From Lottiidibacillus patelloidae (GTDB taxonomy: Bacteria; Bacillota; Bacilli; Bacillales; SA5d-4): a DNA stretch of 64,000 nt. This document shows, piece by piece, positions 9,181-17,696 of the stretch. The stretch's first letter is position 1, and each line of letters opens with the position of its first letter. Location: NCBI RefSeq assembly GCF_002262935.1, contig NZ_NPIA01000002.1, positions 124,001 to 188,000 on the forward strand, given 5' to 3'. The position numbers and the translations under genes are program-made. The notes below the pieces were generated by a model that saw nothing but the letters and a program-made list of their open reading frames with translations, had not been told where the DNA came from and did no database searches.

Positions 9181-9949
9181 TTATTTAGAACGTTTTTTCA
9201 CAAGTACGGATTGTGCCATCGTCGATAAAAATGACAGTTATATGACAGTACAGCTTTCTATTGAAATGGATAAAATGTTAATGAATCGTCCTTTTTATTG
9301 GCATTACCTTGAAAAAACGGGTGGTAATCCGAATCCAATGAAATTGACATTAGTAACTGACAACAAAAACGCTCCTGAAGGAATAAATGGTGAGTTTATT
9401 CACTTTGGTTCACCAAGACTTCATCAAATATTTAAAGCAGCAAAAGAAATGGGTGGCTATATCCGTTTATACGAGAATATTAAAGGGGAACTAAAAACCC
9501 CTTTACACCCTTGGATTGAAGTAAACGCAAAAATCTCCTATATTTGTGATCGCAGGAAGGACAATATTATTTCGCTAGGATTAAATTTAATTAACGGAAG
9601 CATTGTCGAAGAATTCCATCATAAAATTACTGATTTATCATTAACCCCAAAAATTCCTGATTTCTGTTTTACACTAGCACCTTTAATTAAGCATCAAAGC
9701 GGTTTAAATCGGTTGAAAAAGGTTATTACAGAGATGATTGAAAATGATGACTTAAGCTGGGTAGAAAGTGCCAAAGAACGTTGGAATGAAGATCAACAAT
9801 TATTAAATCATTTTTATGAAGATGTGGAAGAAAAACCGGAAACGTTTTATAACGAGAAATCTGCTATTAAAGAGCAATATGAACCGCGGATCAATGTTGA
9901 AGTAATTAACGGTGGGTTGTTTTATTTATCTCCAAATGCAATAAAATAA
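9158..9949 (+). CDS. yqhG: YqhG family protein
   Basis: A 263-residue protein always paired with the YqhH helicase in Bacillus. It starts inside the 3' end of yqhH behind GAGGAGATG, a layout that implies coupled translation. No transmembrane segment, signal peptide or recognised catalytic motif is visible. The sequence begins YNYLERFFTSTDCAIVDKN and has a conserved MNRPFYWHYLEKTGG stretch. I infer that it is a partner of YqhH from the overlap only. In B. subtilis sinI-sinR-tapA-sipW-tasA follow here; in this genome comG follows directly. Confidence 0.82.
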   Translation: MQQEKIYNYLERFFTSTDCAIVDKNDSYMTVQLSIEMDKMLMNRPFYWHYLEKTGGNPNPMKLTLVTDNKNAPEGINGEFIHFGSPRLHQIFKAAKEMGGYIRLYENIKGELKTPLHPWIEVNAKISYICDRRKDNIISLGLNLINGSIVEEFHHKITDLSLTPKIPDFCFTLAPLIKHQSGLNRLKKVITEMIENDDLSWVESAKERWNEDQQLLNHFYEDVEEKPETFYNEKSAIKEQYEPRINVEVINGGLFYLSPNAIK

Positions 9950-9980
9950 GTCCATGCAACTAGGCATGGACTTTATTTTT
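9948..9980. terminator. Terminator between yqhG and the comG operon
   Basis: Arms AAGTCCATGC and GCATGGACTT with a short loop, followed on the plus strand by TTATTTTTT. It separates convergent yqhG and yqzE; the yqzE stop lies just downstream of the stem. Confidence 0.8.
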
Positions 9981-10149
9981 TCTTGAACATGAGCGAAAGT
10001 GCAAGTGGGATCATCCCAAACCAATGATATTTTAAAGATGGTTTATTTTCTTTTTTCGCTTTTTTCTCTGCTTTTCTTTGTACTTTTGGTTGATCTATAT
10101 AACTCACAATTTGTTGTGTAACGAACTTCACGTAATCATTTGTTGACAT
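9973..10149 (-). CDS. yqzE: YqzE family protein
   Basis: A small protein of 58 residues with the YqzE signature TNDYVKFVTQQ, a charged middle and a C-terminal hydrophobic helix (WFGMIPLALSLMF) ending in KKK, so probably a tail-anchored membrane protein. The second methionine is used because GGTGG is correctly spaced from it. YqzE sits at the end of the comG operon in Bacillus and its function is unknown. It is separated from aroK by 42 bases and should be on the same transcript. Confidence 0.72.
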   Translation of the reverse strand: MSTNDYVKFVTQQIVSYIDQPKVQRKAEKKAKKENKPSLKYHWFGMIPLALSLMFKKK

Positions 10150-10191
10150 AAACATCCACCACCATTTTTGTATGCTTTGTACTTAGCATTC

Positions 10192-10704
10192 TCAAATAAC
10201 GGCGATCTTAGTCAACAATTTTAATATTTCTTCTGATACTTGAATTTCAGACTTGTCCTTAGTGTCCAGCGTAATGCTCCCATCTTTGTAATATGGTAAT
10301 CGAGAATGATATAACTTTTCAACATCTTGAGCAGTTTTAGAATAGGATATAGGTCTATTTTGATCCTCTTTAATTCGTTTATATAATTTTTCAAAAGATG
10401 AATGATGTAGATATATTATAGTCCCGTTTTTCTTCATAAATTCACGATTTGCTTGCTTTTCGACTATTCCTCCACCTGTAGCAATAACAATATTGTTTTT
10501 TTGAGTTCGGAAAAGCTCTTCGGTTTCTAGTTTCCGAAATCCATTTTCTCCAATAGTAGAAAAAAGGGTCGGGATTGAGGTATTGGTTGTTCGTTCTATT
10601 TGTTGGTCAAGGTCTATAAAAGGAATGTTTAATTTATGACTTATCAACTGACCAACAGTAGTTTTTCCTACTCCCATAAATCCCGTAAGATACAATGCTT
10701 TCAC
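10192..10704 (-). CDS. aroK: Shikimate kinase
   Basis: Shikimate kinase phosphorylates shikimate with ATP in chorismate synthesis. The P-loop is GFMGVGKTT (residues 8-16), the shikimate-binding DLD lies at about 32-34, ENGFRKLE is the second binding segment, and ATGGGIV closes the active site. Length 170 is normal. The GTG start lies inside comGG and is served by a GGAGG within comGG coding DNA; the two genes overlap by 71 bases. Linkage of aroK to comG is a Bacillus trait (aroI/aroK). Confidence 0.93.
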   Translation of the reverse strand: MKALYLTGFMGVGKTTVGQLISHKLNIPFIDLDQQIERTTNTSIPTLFSTIGENGFRKLETEELFRTQKNNIVIATGGGIVEKQANREFMKKNGTIIYLHHSSFEKLYKRIKEDQNRPISYSKTAQDVEKLYHSRLPYYKDGSITLDTKDKSEIQVSEEILKLLTKIAVI

Positions 10705-11086
10705 TTACATTTGCCTCCTGCCATTCAATAACAGTCTTTTGTATATTATCATAATGAAACGTTGCATTTCTTACCGTCCCACTTACAATGGCTACCGACA
10801 TTGTGACAACATACATGCTTTCATTTTCAAAAGAAATATTGTAATTTACCTGACCATCTTCATAAGTAAACGTTCCTGAAAACGACTGTGACGGTCTTGT
10901 ATTTATTTCAGAAATAATATCAACAATCCCTCTTTGCATCAACGTTTCAAGTACAATCATCTTTTCCATTTCATTTAAAAAAAGTTGTTCACTTTTTAAT
11001 AATTGTAGTTGGTAAGAGCAGTACACGGTGAATATTAATACTATTGCTAAAGCAAACGGAGTAATAAAACCATGTTCATTTCTCAT
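10634..11086 (-). CDS. comGG: Competence pseudopilin-like protein ComGG
   Basis: Last of the comG-encoded minor pseudopilins. The 150-residue protein starts HGFITPFALAIVLIFTVYCSY, one N-terminal transmembrane helix without the full prepilin cleavage signal, which is usual for ComGG. The remaining 110 residues are poorly conserved. Identification rests mainly on position after comGF. It overlaps aroK by 71 bases, a long overlap that makes its last 23 codons double-coding. Confidence 0.82.
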   Translation of the reverse strand: MRNEHGFITPFALAIVLIFTVYCSYQLQLLKSEQLFLNEMEKMIVLETLMQRGIVDIISEINTRPSQSFSGTFTYEDGQVNYNISFENESMYVVTMSVAIVSGTVRNATFHYDNIQKTVIEWQEANVSESIVSYGIYGSRKNYCWSVDKS

Positions 11087-11088
11087 GT

Positions 11089-11529
11089 CTAACTCTCCCT
11101 GTACGGAGTTAGAGAAATTCGTTTCTGATACTTACTGCCGTTTAATCCAGTCACTTGAATTTCAACACCATTAGATACAATTCGAAAAGTCATACTTTTA
11201 ACATTTGTAAGCATGACATCATGTCCTTTGTTATTCACTCTTCTTCTTATATAATTTCCATATCTTTCTATTGTAACTACACTTCCATCATCTTTCGTTA
11301 GCAAGAGTCTTCCCCACTGATTAGTCAAGCTCCTTGTTTGCCTTAATTCTAACCCAACTTGCTCAAAAAACAAATGTACTTCCATTGGTTTTAGCCAATT
11401 TCCAGTTAAATGTTTAGGTATATGCATTCCATTAATGATAATCGGTAACAATGATATTAATACTAAAAAGCAGGAGAATGAGATTAACATTTCTAAAAGG
11501 GTAAACCCTTTAGTTTGCTTCAAAACCAT
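11089..11529 (-). CDS. comGF: Competence minor pseudopilin ComGF
   Basis: A 146-residue type IV pilin-like protein with the prepilin signal KGFTLLEML, including the +5 glutamate, near its N-terminus, followed by one hydrophobic helix. ComC peptidase should cut after the glycine. ComGF is a minor component of the competence pseudopilus that brings DNA through the cell wall. It starts 20 bases before the end of comGE. The family member is assigned from operon order, as sequence conservation is low. Confidence 0.85.
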   Translation of the reverse strand: MVLKQTKGFTLLEMLISFSCFLVLISLLPIIINGMHIPKHLTGNWLKPMEVHLFFEQVGLELRQTRSLTNQWGRLLLTKDDGSVVTIERYGNYIRRRVNNKGHDVMLTNVKSMTFRIVSNGVEIQVTGLNGSKYQKRISLTPYRES

Positions 11530-11857
11530 ATAAACAAAGCTCCTTAAACCGTTTCTCTGTAATTGCCCAATTAATACAAACTTTTATTTTATGATTATTT
11601 TTTTGCCTCGTTATTCGTAATTCTTTTTTATTTGGTGTAAAAATGACTGCAGAATCATTAAACGAGTTACTATCCTCATATATATTTTCTTGTAGGTCGT
11701 TGTGTAATGTTGTGACAACATACATACTTTCTGAAACATGTTTTCTTTCTTTAATTAATGCATTTATGCTGGGGAGGGCAAACGTAAAGAATAAAGATAA
11801 AATGCTTAACCCTAACAAAGCGTCTAACATTGAAAACCCTTTACAATTGTTCGGCAT
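11510..11857 (-). CDS. comGE: Competence minor pseudopilin ComGE
   Basis: A 115-residue protein with KGFSMLDALLGLSIL at the N-terminus, a prepilin-like signal in which the usual +5 glutamate is replaced by aspartate. One transmembrane helix and a short soluble part follow. Overlaps comGF by 20 and comGD by 17 bases, so translation is coupled along the operon. Assignment is from position; the short length fits ComGE. Confidence 0.8.
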   Translation of the reverse strand: MPNNCKGFSMLDALLGLSILSLFFTFALPSINALIKERKHVSESMYVVTTLHNDLQENIYEDSNSFNDSAVIFTPNKKELRITRQKNNHKIKVCINWAITEKRFKELCLYGFEAN

Positions 11858-12296
11858 AGAACCTTCCTTTACCTAGAAAAAAGACAATGCGAAATCTTTT
11901 CCTATTAGTATGAATAAACAACGTACCAGACTTTGTAATATTACCAGACGGGTAATAGATAAAATAATTTCCGAGCGTTCCATAATCTAATTCTAAATTC
12001 TTGGAAAATCTCCGACTAAAAAAAGGCTCATAAACGTTATCTATATACGCAAAGTATTTGTGTCCTTCTTTATTAAACTGTACATGAACGGAAGATTGAT
12101 TTGTAATGGCGTATTGCTGAAGATATTGTAGGTCATTTGATAATTGCTCCAGGAAGTATTCCGATTCCTTTACATCTTGTATAGGAGTCAACTCAATGAG
12201 CACAAAACTTGCCATCGCTCCGATCATCGCTAAAACGAGAAGTAATTCAAAGAAAGATACTCCCTTAGAATTATGAGCCTGCTGCAATATTTTCAA
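11841..12296 (-). CDS. comGD: Competence minor pseudopilin ComGD
   Basis: A 151-residue protein with SKGVSFFELLLVLAMIG at residues 10-26, a type IV prepilin signal (G, hydrophobic, E at +5) and a hydrophobic helix. The C-terminal part ends GKGRFYAEQL and is rich in beta strands. In B. subtilis ComGD is processed by ComC and assembled with ComGC. Overlaps comGC by 26 bases. Confidence 0.85.
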   Translation of the reverse strand: MKILQQAHNSKGVSFFELLLVLAMIGAMASFVLIELTPIQDVKESEYFLEQLSNDLQYLQQYAITNQSSVHVQFNKEGHKYFAYIDNVYEPFFSRRFSKNLELDYGTLGNYFIYYPSGNITKSGTLFIHTNRKRFRIVFFLGKGRFYAEQL

Positions 12297-12606
12297 TGAC
12301 TATCTCACCTTGACTATCAATTACTATTTTCTGTTGCTCTCCTGGGCATAACAACTCTTGATCAGTTGCTTCAATTTCACTAATATAACCTGCAAGGTCA
12401 CCAATAATCGTTGGTTTAGCTCCCGTTTCTACTGCAAATGTTTCTGCTTGCCCTTCCACTAAGCTTTTCATCGCTTCACAACTTTTCCCATTAACTACAC
12501 TATTATTTTTATCAATGCTAGGCATTGCAATAAGTAACAAGGTCGTCATAATCATTAATACAATTAACATCTCAACTAACGTAAAGCCTTTTTCTTTCTT
12601 TAACAT
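12271..12606 (-). CDS. comGC: Major competence pseudopilin ComGC
   Basis: The main subunit of the competence pseudopilus. Residues 1-30 contain KKEKGFTLVEMLIVLMIM, a textbook prepilin signal for ComC. Two cysteines at 43 and 87 match those that form the intramolecular disulfide in B. subtilis ComGC, needed for stability and made by BdbDC. Length is 111 residues. A good ribosome site (GGAAGGGATATGT) lies upstream. This is the best conserved pilin of the operon. Confidence 0.93.
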   Translation of the reverse strand: MLKKEKGFTLVEMLIVLMIMTTLLLIAMPSIDKNNSVVNGKSCEAMKSLVEGQAETFAVETGAKPTIIGDLAGYISEIEATDQELLCPGEQQKIVIDSQGEIVIENIAAGS

Positions 12607-12625
12607 ACATATCCCTTCCTTTATT

Positions 12626-13630
12626 TTATATTGCTTGTACCATTTGGAATACAGGTAAGATAACGGTTACAAATAGTGAACAGATAACAAAACCAATAAT
12701 TAAAAAAGCTAGAGGTTGTAACAAACTAATTCCTTTATTCATTGCTTTTTGCAAGTCCTCTTGTAACAAATTGCTATATTGCAACAAATCCTCAGGAAGC
12801 TTACTATTTGCTTGTCCGTGACTTATAACTTTTGCCAGTTCTTTCTCAAAAAAATTGCTAGAAATAATGGCATCCTCAATTTTTTCACCGTTTTTTAACC
12901 GTTTATTTATTCTTTCGGTTTCATTCGCGATGAATAAAACGTATTGTTGCTTTGAAAAAATCGAAAAACAATCTTTTAAAGAAATCCCACTCGCTAACAG
13001 ACAACTTAAATGGAGACTGAAAAATTGCGTAGTAAATCGTCTTAAGTACTTACTTATAATTGGAAATTTAAAAAAGATCTCCAGTTTCATTCTTTGTTTA
13101 TTTACTTTGAAAACCATGTAAACAATTAAGATTACAATGAAACAGCTAACAAACAAGTAAGGTAAGGTCTTAATACCAACGAGCATAAGTTGTAAATTTT
13201 TTGGAGCTTCATAGTTAAGCGATTGAAACAAATGTTGAAATTGCGGTAACAGTTGCTTTGTTACTATCATTAATACTATTAATAGAAAAGTTAGTAAAAA
13301 TAATGGGTATTTTAGCTGTCGTTTTACAGCATTCGTATTCTTCGTTTTTTCAGTTAACATTCTTCCACTTTCTATTAAGCTAAAAGCCATATTCCCATGT
13401 TTTTCCGAGAAATATAGTAAGGCCAAGATCATGTTTGGAAAGTGGAAATATTTTAAGACAATATAAAGTGGTTCTCCTTGTTTTAAGAGCACAAGCATTT
13501 CATTCGTACATTTTCTTATTTTTTCATTCTCTAAAATCCCATATAGCTCAATGGCTTCATATAACGAATAGCCCTTTTGTAACATCGTACCTATTCTATC
13601 CAAGAATATTGCCATTTCCTCTGTTTTCAT
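12626..13630 (-). CDS. comGB: Competence type II secretion-like membrane protein ComGB
   Basis: Polytopic membrane platform of the pseudopilus machine, homologous to PilC/GspF. The 334-residue protein has two copies of the GspF domain, each with hydrophobic segments (near residues 110, 155 and 310) and the helical SGISLKDCFSIF region. It starts at ATG 13630, overlapping the comGA stop in a TAATG arrangement. It presumably works with ComGA to assemble ComGC. Confidence 0.92.
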   Translation of the reverse strand: MKTEEMAIFLDRIGTMLQKGYSLYEAIELYGILENEKIRKCTNEMLVLLKQGEPLYIVLKYFHFPNMILALLYFSEKHGNMAFSLIESGRMLTEKTKNTNAVKRQLKYPLFLLTFLLIVLMIVTKQLLPQFQHLFQSLNYEAPKNLQLMLVGIKTLPYLFVSCFIVILIVYMVFKVNKQRMKLEIFFKFPIISKYLRRFTTQFFSLHLSCLLASGISLKDCFSIFSKQQYVLFIANETERINKRLKNGEKIEDAIISSNFFEKELAKVISHGQANSKLPEDLLQYSNLLQEDLQKAMNKGISLLQPLAFLIIGFVICSLFVTVILPVFQMVQAI

Positions 13631-14679
13631 TAGCCTTCTCCAATTATTTGGTAGTAGTTTTCTTCAGGAATATATCCTAATGCAATTCCTTTGCACAACT
13701 CATGTTTTAATTTTTTATATTTACTTTTATTTGTTTTCATTAAATTATTAGTTAATGCTTCCCCAGCCAATATTTCCACGATTCCAGAACGTCGTAACTT
13801 TCGATGGACCTTACACAATGGATGACAGTTTTCTTCACAAAATGGACAATGTAGTTTTACTAAACGCTGCGCAATTATTCCAATGAGTGATTGCTGTAAG
13901 TCAAAGTTACTAATACCAAATTCAGCAAACCTTTTAATACAGCTAGCTGTATCATTTGCATGCATCGTAGTGAATACGAGTTGCCCTGACATACTCGCAC
14001 GAATTGCTGCTTTAGCTGTTTTTGCATCCCTAATCTCACCAACCATAATAATGTCAGGGTTGTGGCGCAATAACGCTTTTATAATACTTTCATAAGTTAT
14101 ACCTGCCTTTTCATTAATTTCAACTTGTGTAAAGCAGTCACTTTCTGTTTCAACCGGATCTTCGATTGTTACAATATGTTTTTGTTCCATTTCATAAAGA
14201 TCTTGAAGCATTGAATAGAGAAGCGTTGTTTTCCCACTCCCTGTTGGCCCACAAAGAATAATTAACCCATGTGGATTATTTATTAGTTTTGTCAACCTCA
14301 AATAGCTATTTTCAAATAAGACTAATTCCCTTATTTCCCTCGGAATAATTTTGGGGTGAAACCGAATGACTAAACTTTCTTCTCCACGTGTCGGAAGGGT
14401 TGATAATCTTAAGAAGTAAGCTCCACTATTCAACTTAATTTGCATTGAACCTGCTTGTGGGAGTCGTTTTTCGCCAATATCCATCCGAGCAAGAAACTTT
14501 AAATGTGCAATCATCTTTTCTGCTTTCTTCTTCGGAAGAGGATTATCCATAAAAAGGTCACCATCAACACGAAATTTGATTGCATAATGATCGCGTTTAG
14601 GAATGATGTGTAAATCAGAAGCACTCAGGTATATTGCTTTGTTAACCAGTAGCTCTACTGATTCCTCAACATAAGACAA
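13630..14679 (-). CDS. comGA: Competence ATPase ComGA
   Basis: Traffic ATPase of the GspE/PilB family that drives pseudopilus assembly. The 349-residue protein has Walker A GPTGSGKTT (144-152), an Asp box with IEDPVE (about 173-178), Walker B IIMVGEIRD (210-218) and a His box FTTMHAND. Cysteine pairs near residues 278-289 (HCPFCEENCHPLC) may bind zinc. The start is TTG behind GAGGTGATTCA. In B. subtilis comG is switched on by ComK; a clear ComK box is not evident here. tRNA-Gln lies divergently upstream. Confidence 0.94.
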   Translation of the reverse strand: MSYVEESVELLVNKAIYLSASDLHIIPKRDHYAIKFRVDGDLFMDNPLPKKKAEKMIAHLKFLARMDIGEKRLPQAGSMQIKLNSGAYFLRLSTLPTRGEESLVIRFHPKIIPREIRELVLFENSYLRLTKLINNPHGLIILCGPTGSGKTTLLYSMLQDLYEMEQKHIVTIEDPVETESDCFTQVEINEKAGITYESIIKALLRHNPDIIMVGEIRDAKTAKAAIRASMSGQLVFTTMHANDTASCIKRFAEFGISNFDLQQSLIGIIAQRLVKLHCPFCEENCHPLCKVHRKLRRSGIVEILAGEALTNNLMKTNKSKYKKLKHELCKGIALGYIPEENYYQIIGEG

Positions 14680-14745
14680 TGAATCACCTCGCTTTCAAAC
14701 AGTGTATATATCTATACCCACACTTTTAAAAAAATTAATCATTTA

Positions 14746-14775
14746 TTGCATAGAAATTTTATAAAGGCTTATAAT
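14746..14775 (+). promoter_or_regulatory. Promoter of tRNA-Gln
   Basis: TTGCAT (14746-14751) and a perfect TATAAT (14770-14775) with an 18-base spacer. The tRNA begins 12 bases after the -10 box. Confidence 0.6.
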
Positions 14776-14787
14776 AATAACTGTTAT

Positions 14788-14862
14788 TGGGCTATAGCCA
14801 AGCGGTAAGGCAACGGACTTTGACTCCGTCATGCGTAGGTTCGAATCCTGCTAGCCCAGCCA
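14788..14862 (+). tRNA. trnQ: tRNA-Gln (TTG anticodon)
   Basis: Complete cloverleaf: acceptor arm TGGGCTA with TAGCCCA, D-arm GCCAAGCGGTAAGGC, anticodon loop CTTTGAC (anticodon TTG), T-loop TTCGAAT and encoded CCA. It sits alone, divergent from comGA. Confidence 0.96.
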
Positions 14863-14900
14863 TTTTTACAAATTAGACATAATTTTGACACCTCTAATCG

Positions 14901-14929
14901 TTTACATATTAGTAATTGGGATTTATAAT
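14901..14929 (+). promoter_or_regulatory. Sigma-A promoter of yqgY
   Basis: TTTACA and a perfect TATAAT spaced by 17 bases, 37 bases upstream of the yqgY start. Confidence 0.65.
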
Positions 14930-14965
14930 AGTATTGTTATAAACGAGTAAGGGAGGGACTTACAT

Positions 14966-15211
14966 ATGGATCGTATGTTTCGTGTATTAGGTTTTTGGAC
15001 TGGTGTTATCGCTGTAATGGCATACGTAGGAAATATGGAAGGTTTTGCAGTATTATTCTTCGCACAAACTGTAACTTTCGTATCACTAGGATATTTAAAC
15101 TTGTCTGAGCGCGTTTACATCTACATTTTTGGAGCTTATTTAACCTTGTTTATGGTTGGATTTACGTATTATACAATCTTTGTAATGCCTGTTGGTGGAG
15201 GATCTCACTAA
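14966..15211 (+). CDS. yqgY: DUF2626 small membrane protein YqgY
   Basis: An 81-residue protein with three hydrophobic segments (residues 7-22, 26-42 and 50-74) and the family signature DRMFRVLGFWTG, ending in a glycine-rich tail. It corresponds to B. subtilis YqgY, function unknown. A strong AGGGAGGG ribosome site, its own promoter and a strong terminator make it a monocistronic unit that may be well expressed. Confidence 0.85.
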   Translation: MDRMFRVLGFWTGVIAVMAYVGNMEGFAVLFFAQTVTFVSLGYLNLSERVYIYIFGAYLTLFMVGFTYYTIFVMPVGGGSH

Positions 15212-15214
15212 AAC

Positions 15215-15257
15215 AAAAAGACGATCGAGCAAAAACATTTTGCTTGATCGTCTTTTT
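15215..15257. terminator. Bidirectional terminator after yqgY
   Basis: Long hairpin: AAAAAGACGATCGAGCAAAA pairs with its near-perfect complement across a three-base loop, with T-runs in both directions. Serves yqgY and the convergent methyltransferase gene. Confidence 0.9.
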
Positions 15258-15264
15258 AGTTATT

Positions 15265-16398
15265 TTAATAACTATTTGCATTTTTGACAAAACTCCACTT
15301 TTCTTCCTGGTTCATCTTTTTCGATTGGACAAGAACTCGAAATGAAGATGAAATCCCTCCGGCAGTAATAAATTGTCTAATTGCTCTATTTTGTCTACTT
15401 ATAGGAGAAAATGGATCCGTGTTTGCATTATTTTGCAAGTAAGTTAGTATGCCAGCAGCTAGTAAAAATTGATCTTGCGGTAAAAACAATACATTTTTCA
15501 AGCCTTGATTTTGTCCAACTTCTTTTAAGGCATCGAAGTGAATGTGTGTTGTTAAGTCCATTTCTCCTGGCGTTGTTAAAGGATTATCAATTAGCGTATG
15601 GTTTGAAAATCCTCTTAAACTTCCATTTCGATGCTGTCTTTGTCCCCACTCTGCATTCGTATAGCCATAATCAATTGTAAATATTGTTCCTTTGTCCAGC
15701 CAATCACAAAGATCTGCCATATAAGAAGTCATCGCTAAAGGAATTTCTAACCTTTGTCCATTGTTGAGCTTACCGTAATATATTTTGAGCCATTTAAGAA
15801 TCTTGTCGTCTGTACAAACTTCTTTTGTCTCCATTAACTTCCCTTCTTCATTTAGCGAAACAAAGATTTCTTCTAATAGATCACCTTGCTCGACTACATG
15901 CACAGGAAAGGCATCAAAAAGTTCATTAGAAAAAATGATTCCGTTCATGTTTGGTTTACTTACTTTGGCTTCTTCGAGTGAAGCAAATTGCATGACCTTT
16001 TCCATTGGTAGTATTTTCTGCTGCTCTTTACGATGATAGGGGCTACTTTCAATGATGATATACGTTAGTTCATGAAAAAGTGCTTCATTTGTATGTTTTA
16101 TTTCTTCTAAAACAGTAGCCGCGAACTTTCCAGTACCTGCACCAATTTCACAAATTACTTTAGAAATGCTTTCCTTCTCAAAAACTTCAATAAACGCTTT
16201 GGCAATGACTTTTGCAAAAATGCCATGAACGTTAGTACTCGTATAAAAATCCCCTGATTTTCCGATTTTCTGCTTTTCTTTCATATAGTAGCCTGCTTCG
16301 TTATCGTACAATGCAGTTTGAATGAATGTTGCATAGCTAATGCACTGTTTAGGATCTTTTTGTATTAAAGATTTTATTTTTTGTTCCATCACTTCCAT
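15265..16398 (-). CDS. SAM-dependent methyltransferase, COG1565/MidA family
   Basis: A 377-residue protein of the MidA/NDUFAF7 family (formerly DUF185), class I methyltransferases; the mitochondrial member methylates an arginine of complex I, but the bacterial substrate is unknown. SAM motif I is CEIGAGTGKFA (about 83-93); the family features GDFYTSTNVHGIFAKVIAKAF, NELFDAFPVH and TIDYGY are present. It starts 4 bases after yqgX ends, so the two are an operon, though its ATG has no clear Shine-Dalgarno and may rely on coupling. B. subtilis lacks it at this site. Confidence 0.82.
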   Translation of the reverse strand: MEVMEQKIKSLIQKDPKQCISYATFIQTALYDNEAGYYMKEKQKIGKSGDFYTSTNVHGIFAKVIAKAFIEVFEKESISKVICEIGAGTGKFAATVLEEIKHTNEALFHELTYIIIESSPYHRKEQQKILPMEKVMQFASLEEAKVSKPNMNGIIFSNELFDAFPVHVVEQGDLLEEIFVSLNEEGKLMETKEVCTDDKILKWLKIYYGKLNNGQRLEIPLAMTSYMADLCDWLDKGTIFTIDYGYTNAEWGQRQHRNGSLRGFSNHTLIDNPLTTPGEMDLTTHIHFDALKEVGQNQGLKNVLFLPQDQFLLAAGILTYLQNNANTDPFSPISRQNRAIRQFITAGGISSSFRVLVQSKKMNQEEKWSFVKNANSY

Positions 16399-16401
16399 AG
16401 T

Positions 16402-17046
16402 TTAAAAACCATTTAAGAATGGATTACTATCCATTTCTCTTGCAATTGTTGTAAGATTTCCGTGACCAGAAGCTACTTTTGTTTCTTCAGGTAAAGGTAA
16501 CAGTTTATTATGGATGGAATGTAACAACTGTTGATGATTGCCTCCAAACAAATCCGTTCTACCGATACTACCTAAAAATAATGCATCACCTGAAAATACA
16601 ATTGATGCTTCTTCAAAGTAAAATGATATGCTACCTGGTGAATGACCTGGTGTCTCTAGTACTTCGAATGTAAAGCTTCCAATCGTCATTTTTTTCTCGC
16701 CAGCTATTATTTTGTCAGCTTTATTTACAAAAAGGTCTGGAATCATAGGGTATTTCGCTGAACCATTCATTTCAGGATTATTGAGCCAATGTTCCTCCTC
16801 TTTATGAACGTAAACTGGGATGGAATATTTCTTGCGAATATCATCCACTGCCCCGATGTGATCAAAATGTGTGTGTGTTAAAAGGATTGCTATCGGTTGA
16901 ATTGTATTACTTTCTATCCATTGGCTTAGCTTATTAGCATCACCACCTGGATCAATAATTAATGCTTCATTTTTATTTCCTTCATTCCAGACGATATAAC
17001 AATTTGTTTCAATTGGACCTAAAGGCATTCTTTCCCATTTAATCAT
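16402..17046 (-). CDS. yqgX: Metallo-beta-lactamase fold hydrolase YqgX
   Basis: A 214-residue glyoxalase II-like hydrolase. The metal-binding motif THTHFDHIG, the second-site GHSPGS and SGDALF with SGHG near the C-terminus supply the two-zinc site. B. subtilis YqgX is annotated as a putative hydrolase; methylglyoxal detoxification is possible but not shown by sequence. ATG 17046 is chosen because GGAGG lies eight bases upstream; the frame extends to 17061. Confidence 0.87.
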   Translation of the reverse strand: MIKWERMPLGPIETNCYIVWNEGNKNEALIIDPGGDANKLSQWIESNTIQPIAILLTHTHFDHIGAVDDIRKKYSIPVYVHKEEEHWLNNPEMNGSAKYPMIPDLFVNKADKIIAGEKKMTIGSFTFEVLETPGHSPGSISFYFEEASIVFSGDALFLGSIGRTDLFGGNHQQLLHSIHNKLLPLPEETKVASGHGNLTTIAREMDSNPFLNGF

Positions 17047-17120
17047 GATAAAATCCTCCATTGCGATTGATTACTTTCTATTTTACACTTTATATAAGAT
17101 GAAAATAAAGATAAAGGGTC

Positions 17121-17555
17121 GTGAGTTTCGTGGAAAAAAGGTACGGTGGCGTTTTACCAGAAGAAAGTGAATCTCAAATTAGTAATATTTTTGACCGTGA
17201 TGATGAGTTACTAATTTTTAAAAGGTTCACCGATATGGAAAGTATCGAAAGTGAAATGGAAGAAACATATACTCTAATTCAATTACAAGCACCCATTTTG
17301 AAGAGTACATTTAGTGACTATGGATTTGTTTCACCTAAAGCAAATCATTATTTATATGATGACATGGTGCGAGGGTTTACCATTAGAAGCGAACATAAAG
17401 ATAATATAAAAATGGCTCTTTTTCAGATTGAAGAACACTTAATTGCTGTCGAAAATGCTTATGACCAACCTATTTATTTTGTTGATAAAAAATTATCTAC
17501 ACTTATTGAAAAATATAAGTTGGCTTACGAAGTTGAAATTATCTTTATTACGTAA
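17121..17555 (+). CDS. Hypothetical protein
   Basis: A 144-residue soluble, acidic protein that I do not recognise. It has no signal peptide or membrane segment. The start is GTG, at 17121 or 17130; AAAGGG lies very close to the first and somewhat far from the second. Two helix-rich parts are separated by GFVSPKANHYLYDDMVRGF. It is divergent from yqgX and about 140 bases upstream of yqgW. Ordinary codon use argues that it is a real gene. Confidence 0.6.
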   Translation: MSFVEKRYGGVLPEESESQISNIFDRDDELLIFKRFTDMESIESEMEETYTLIQLQAPILKSTFSDYGFVSPKANHYLYDDMVRGFTIRSEHKDNIKMALFQIEEHLIAVENAYDQPIYFVDKKLSTLIEKYKLAYEVEIIFIT

Positions 17556-17696
17556 AGTACTACTCGACAAATGTTTCAAAAAGATTTAAAATGGATACGT
17601 ATTGAACAACCTCGAAGTTACATAATTAAGGATAACTTCAAACAAAAACGGACAAAATAAAAAAAATTTCCGAACGTAAAAGGGAGGTATTGCATC

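Noticed and set aside
14680-14787. ComK box upstream of comGA
   Set aside because: Only loose AAAT-N5-ATTT matches occur in very AT-rich DNA; no properly spaced pair of AAAA-N5-TTTT boxes is visible.
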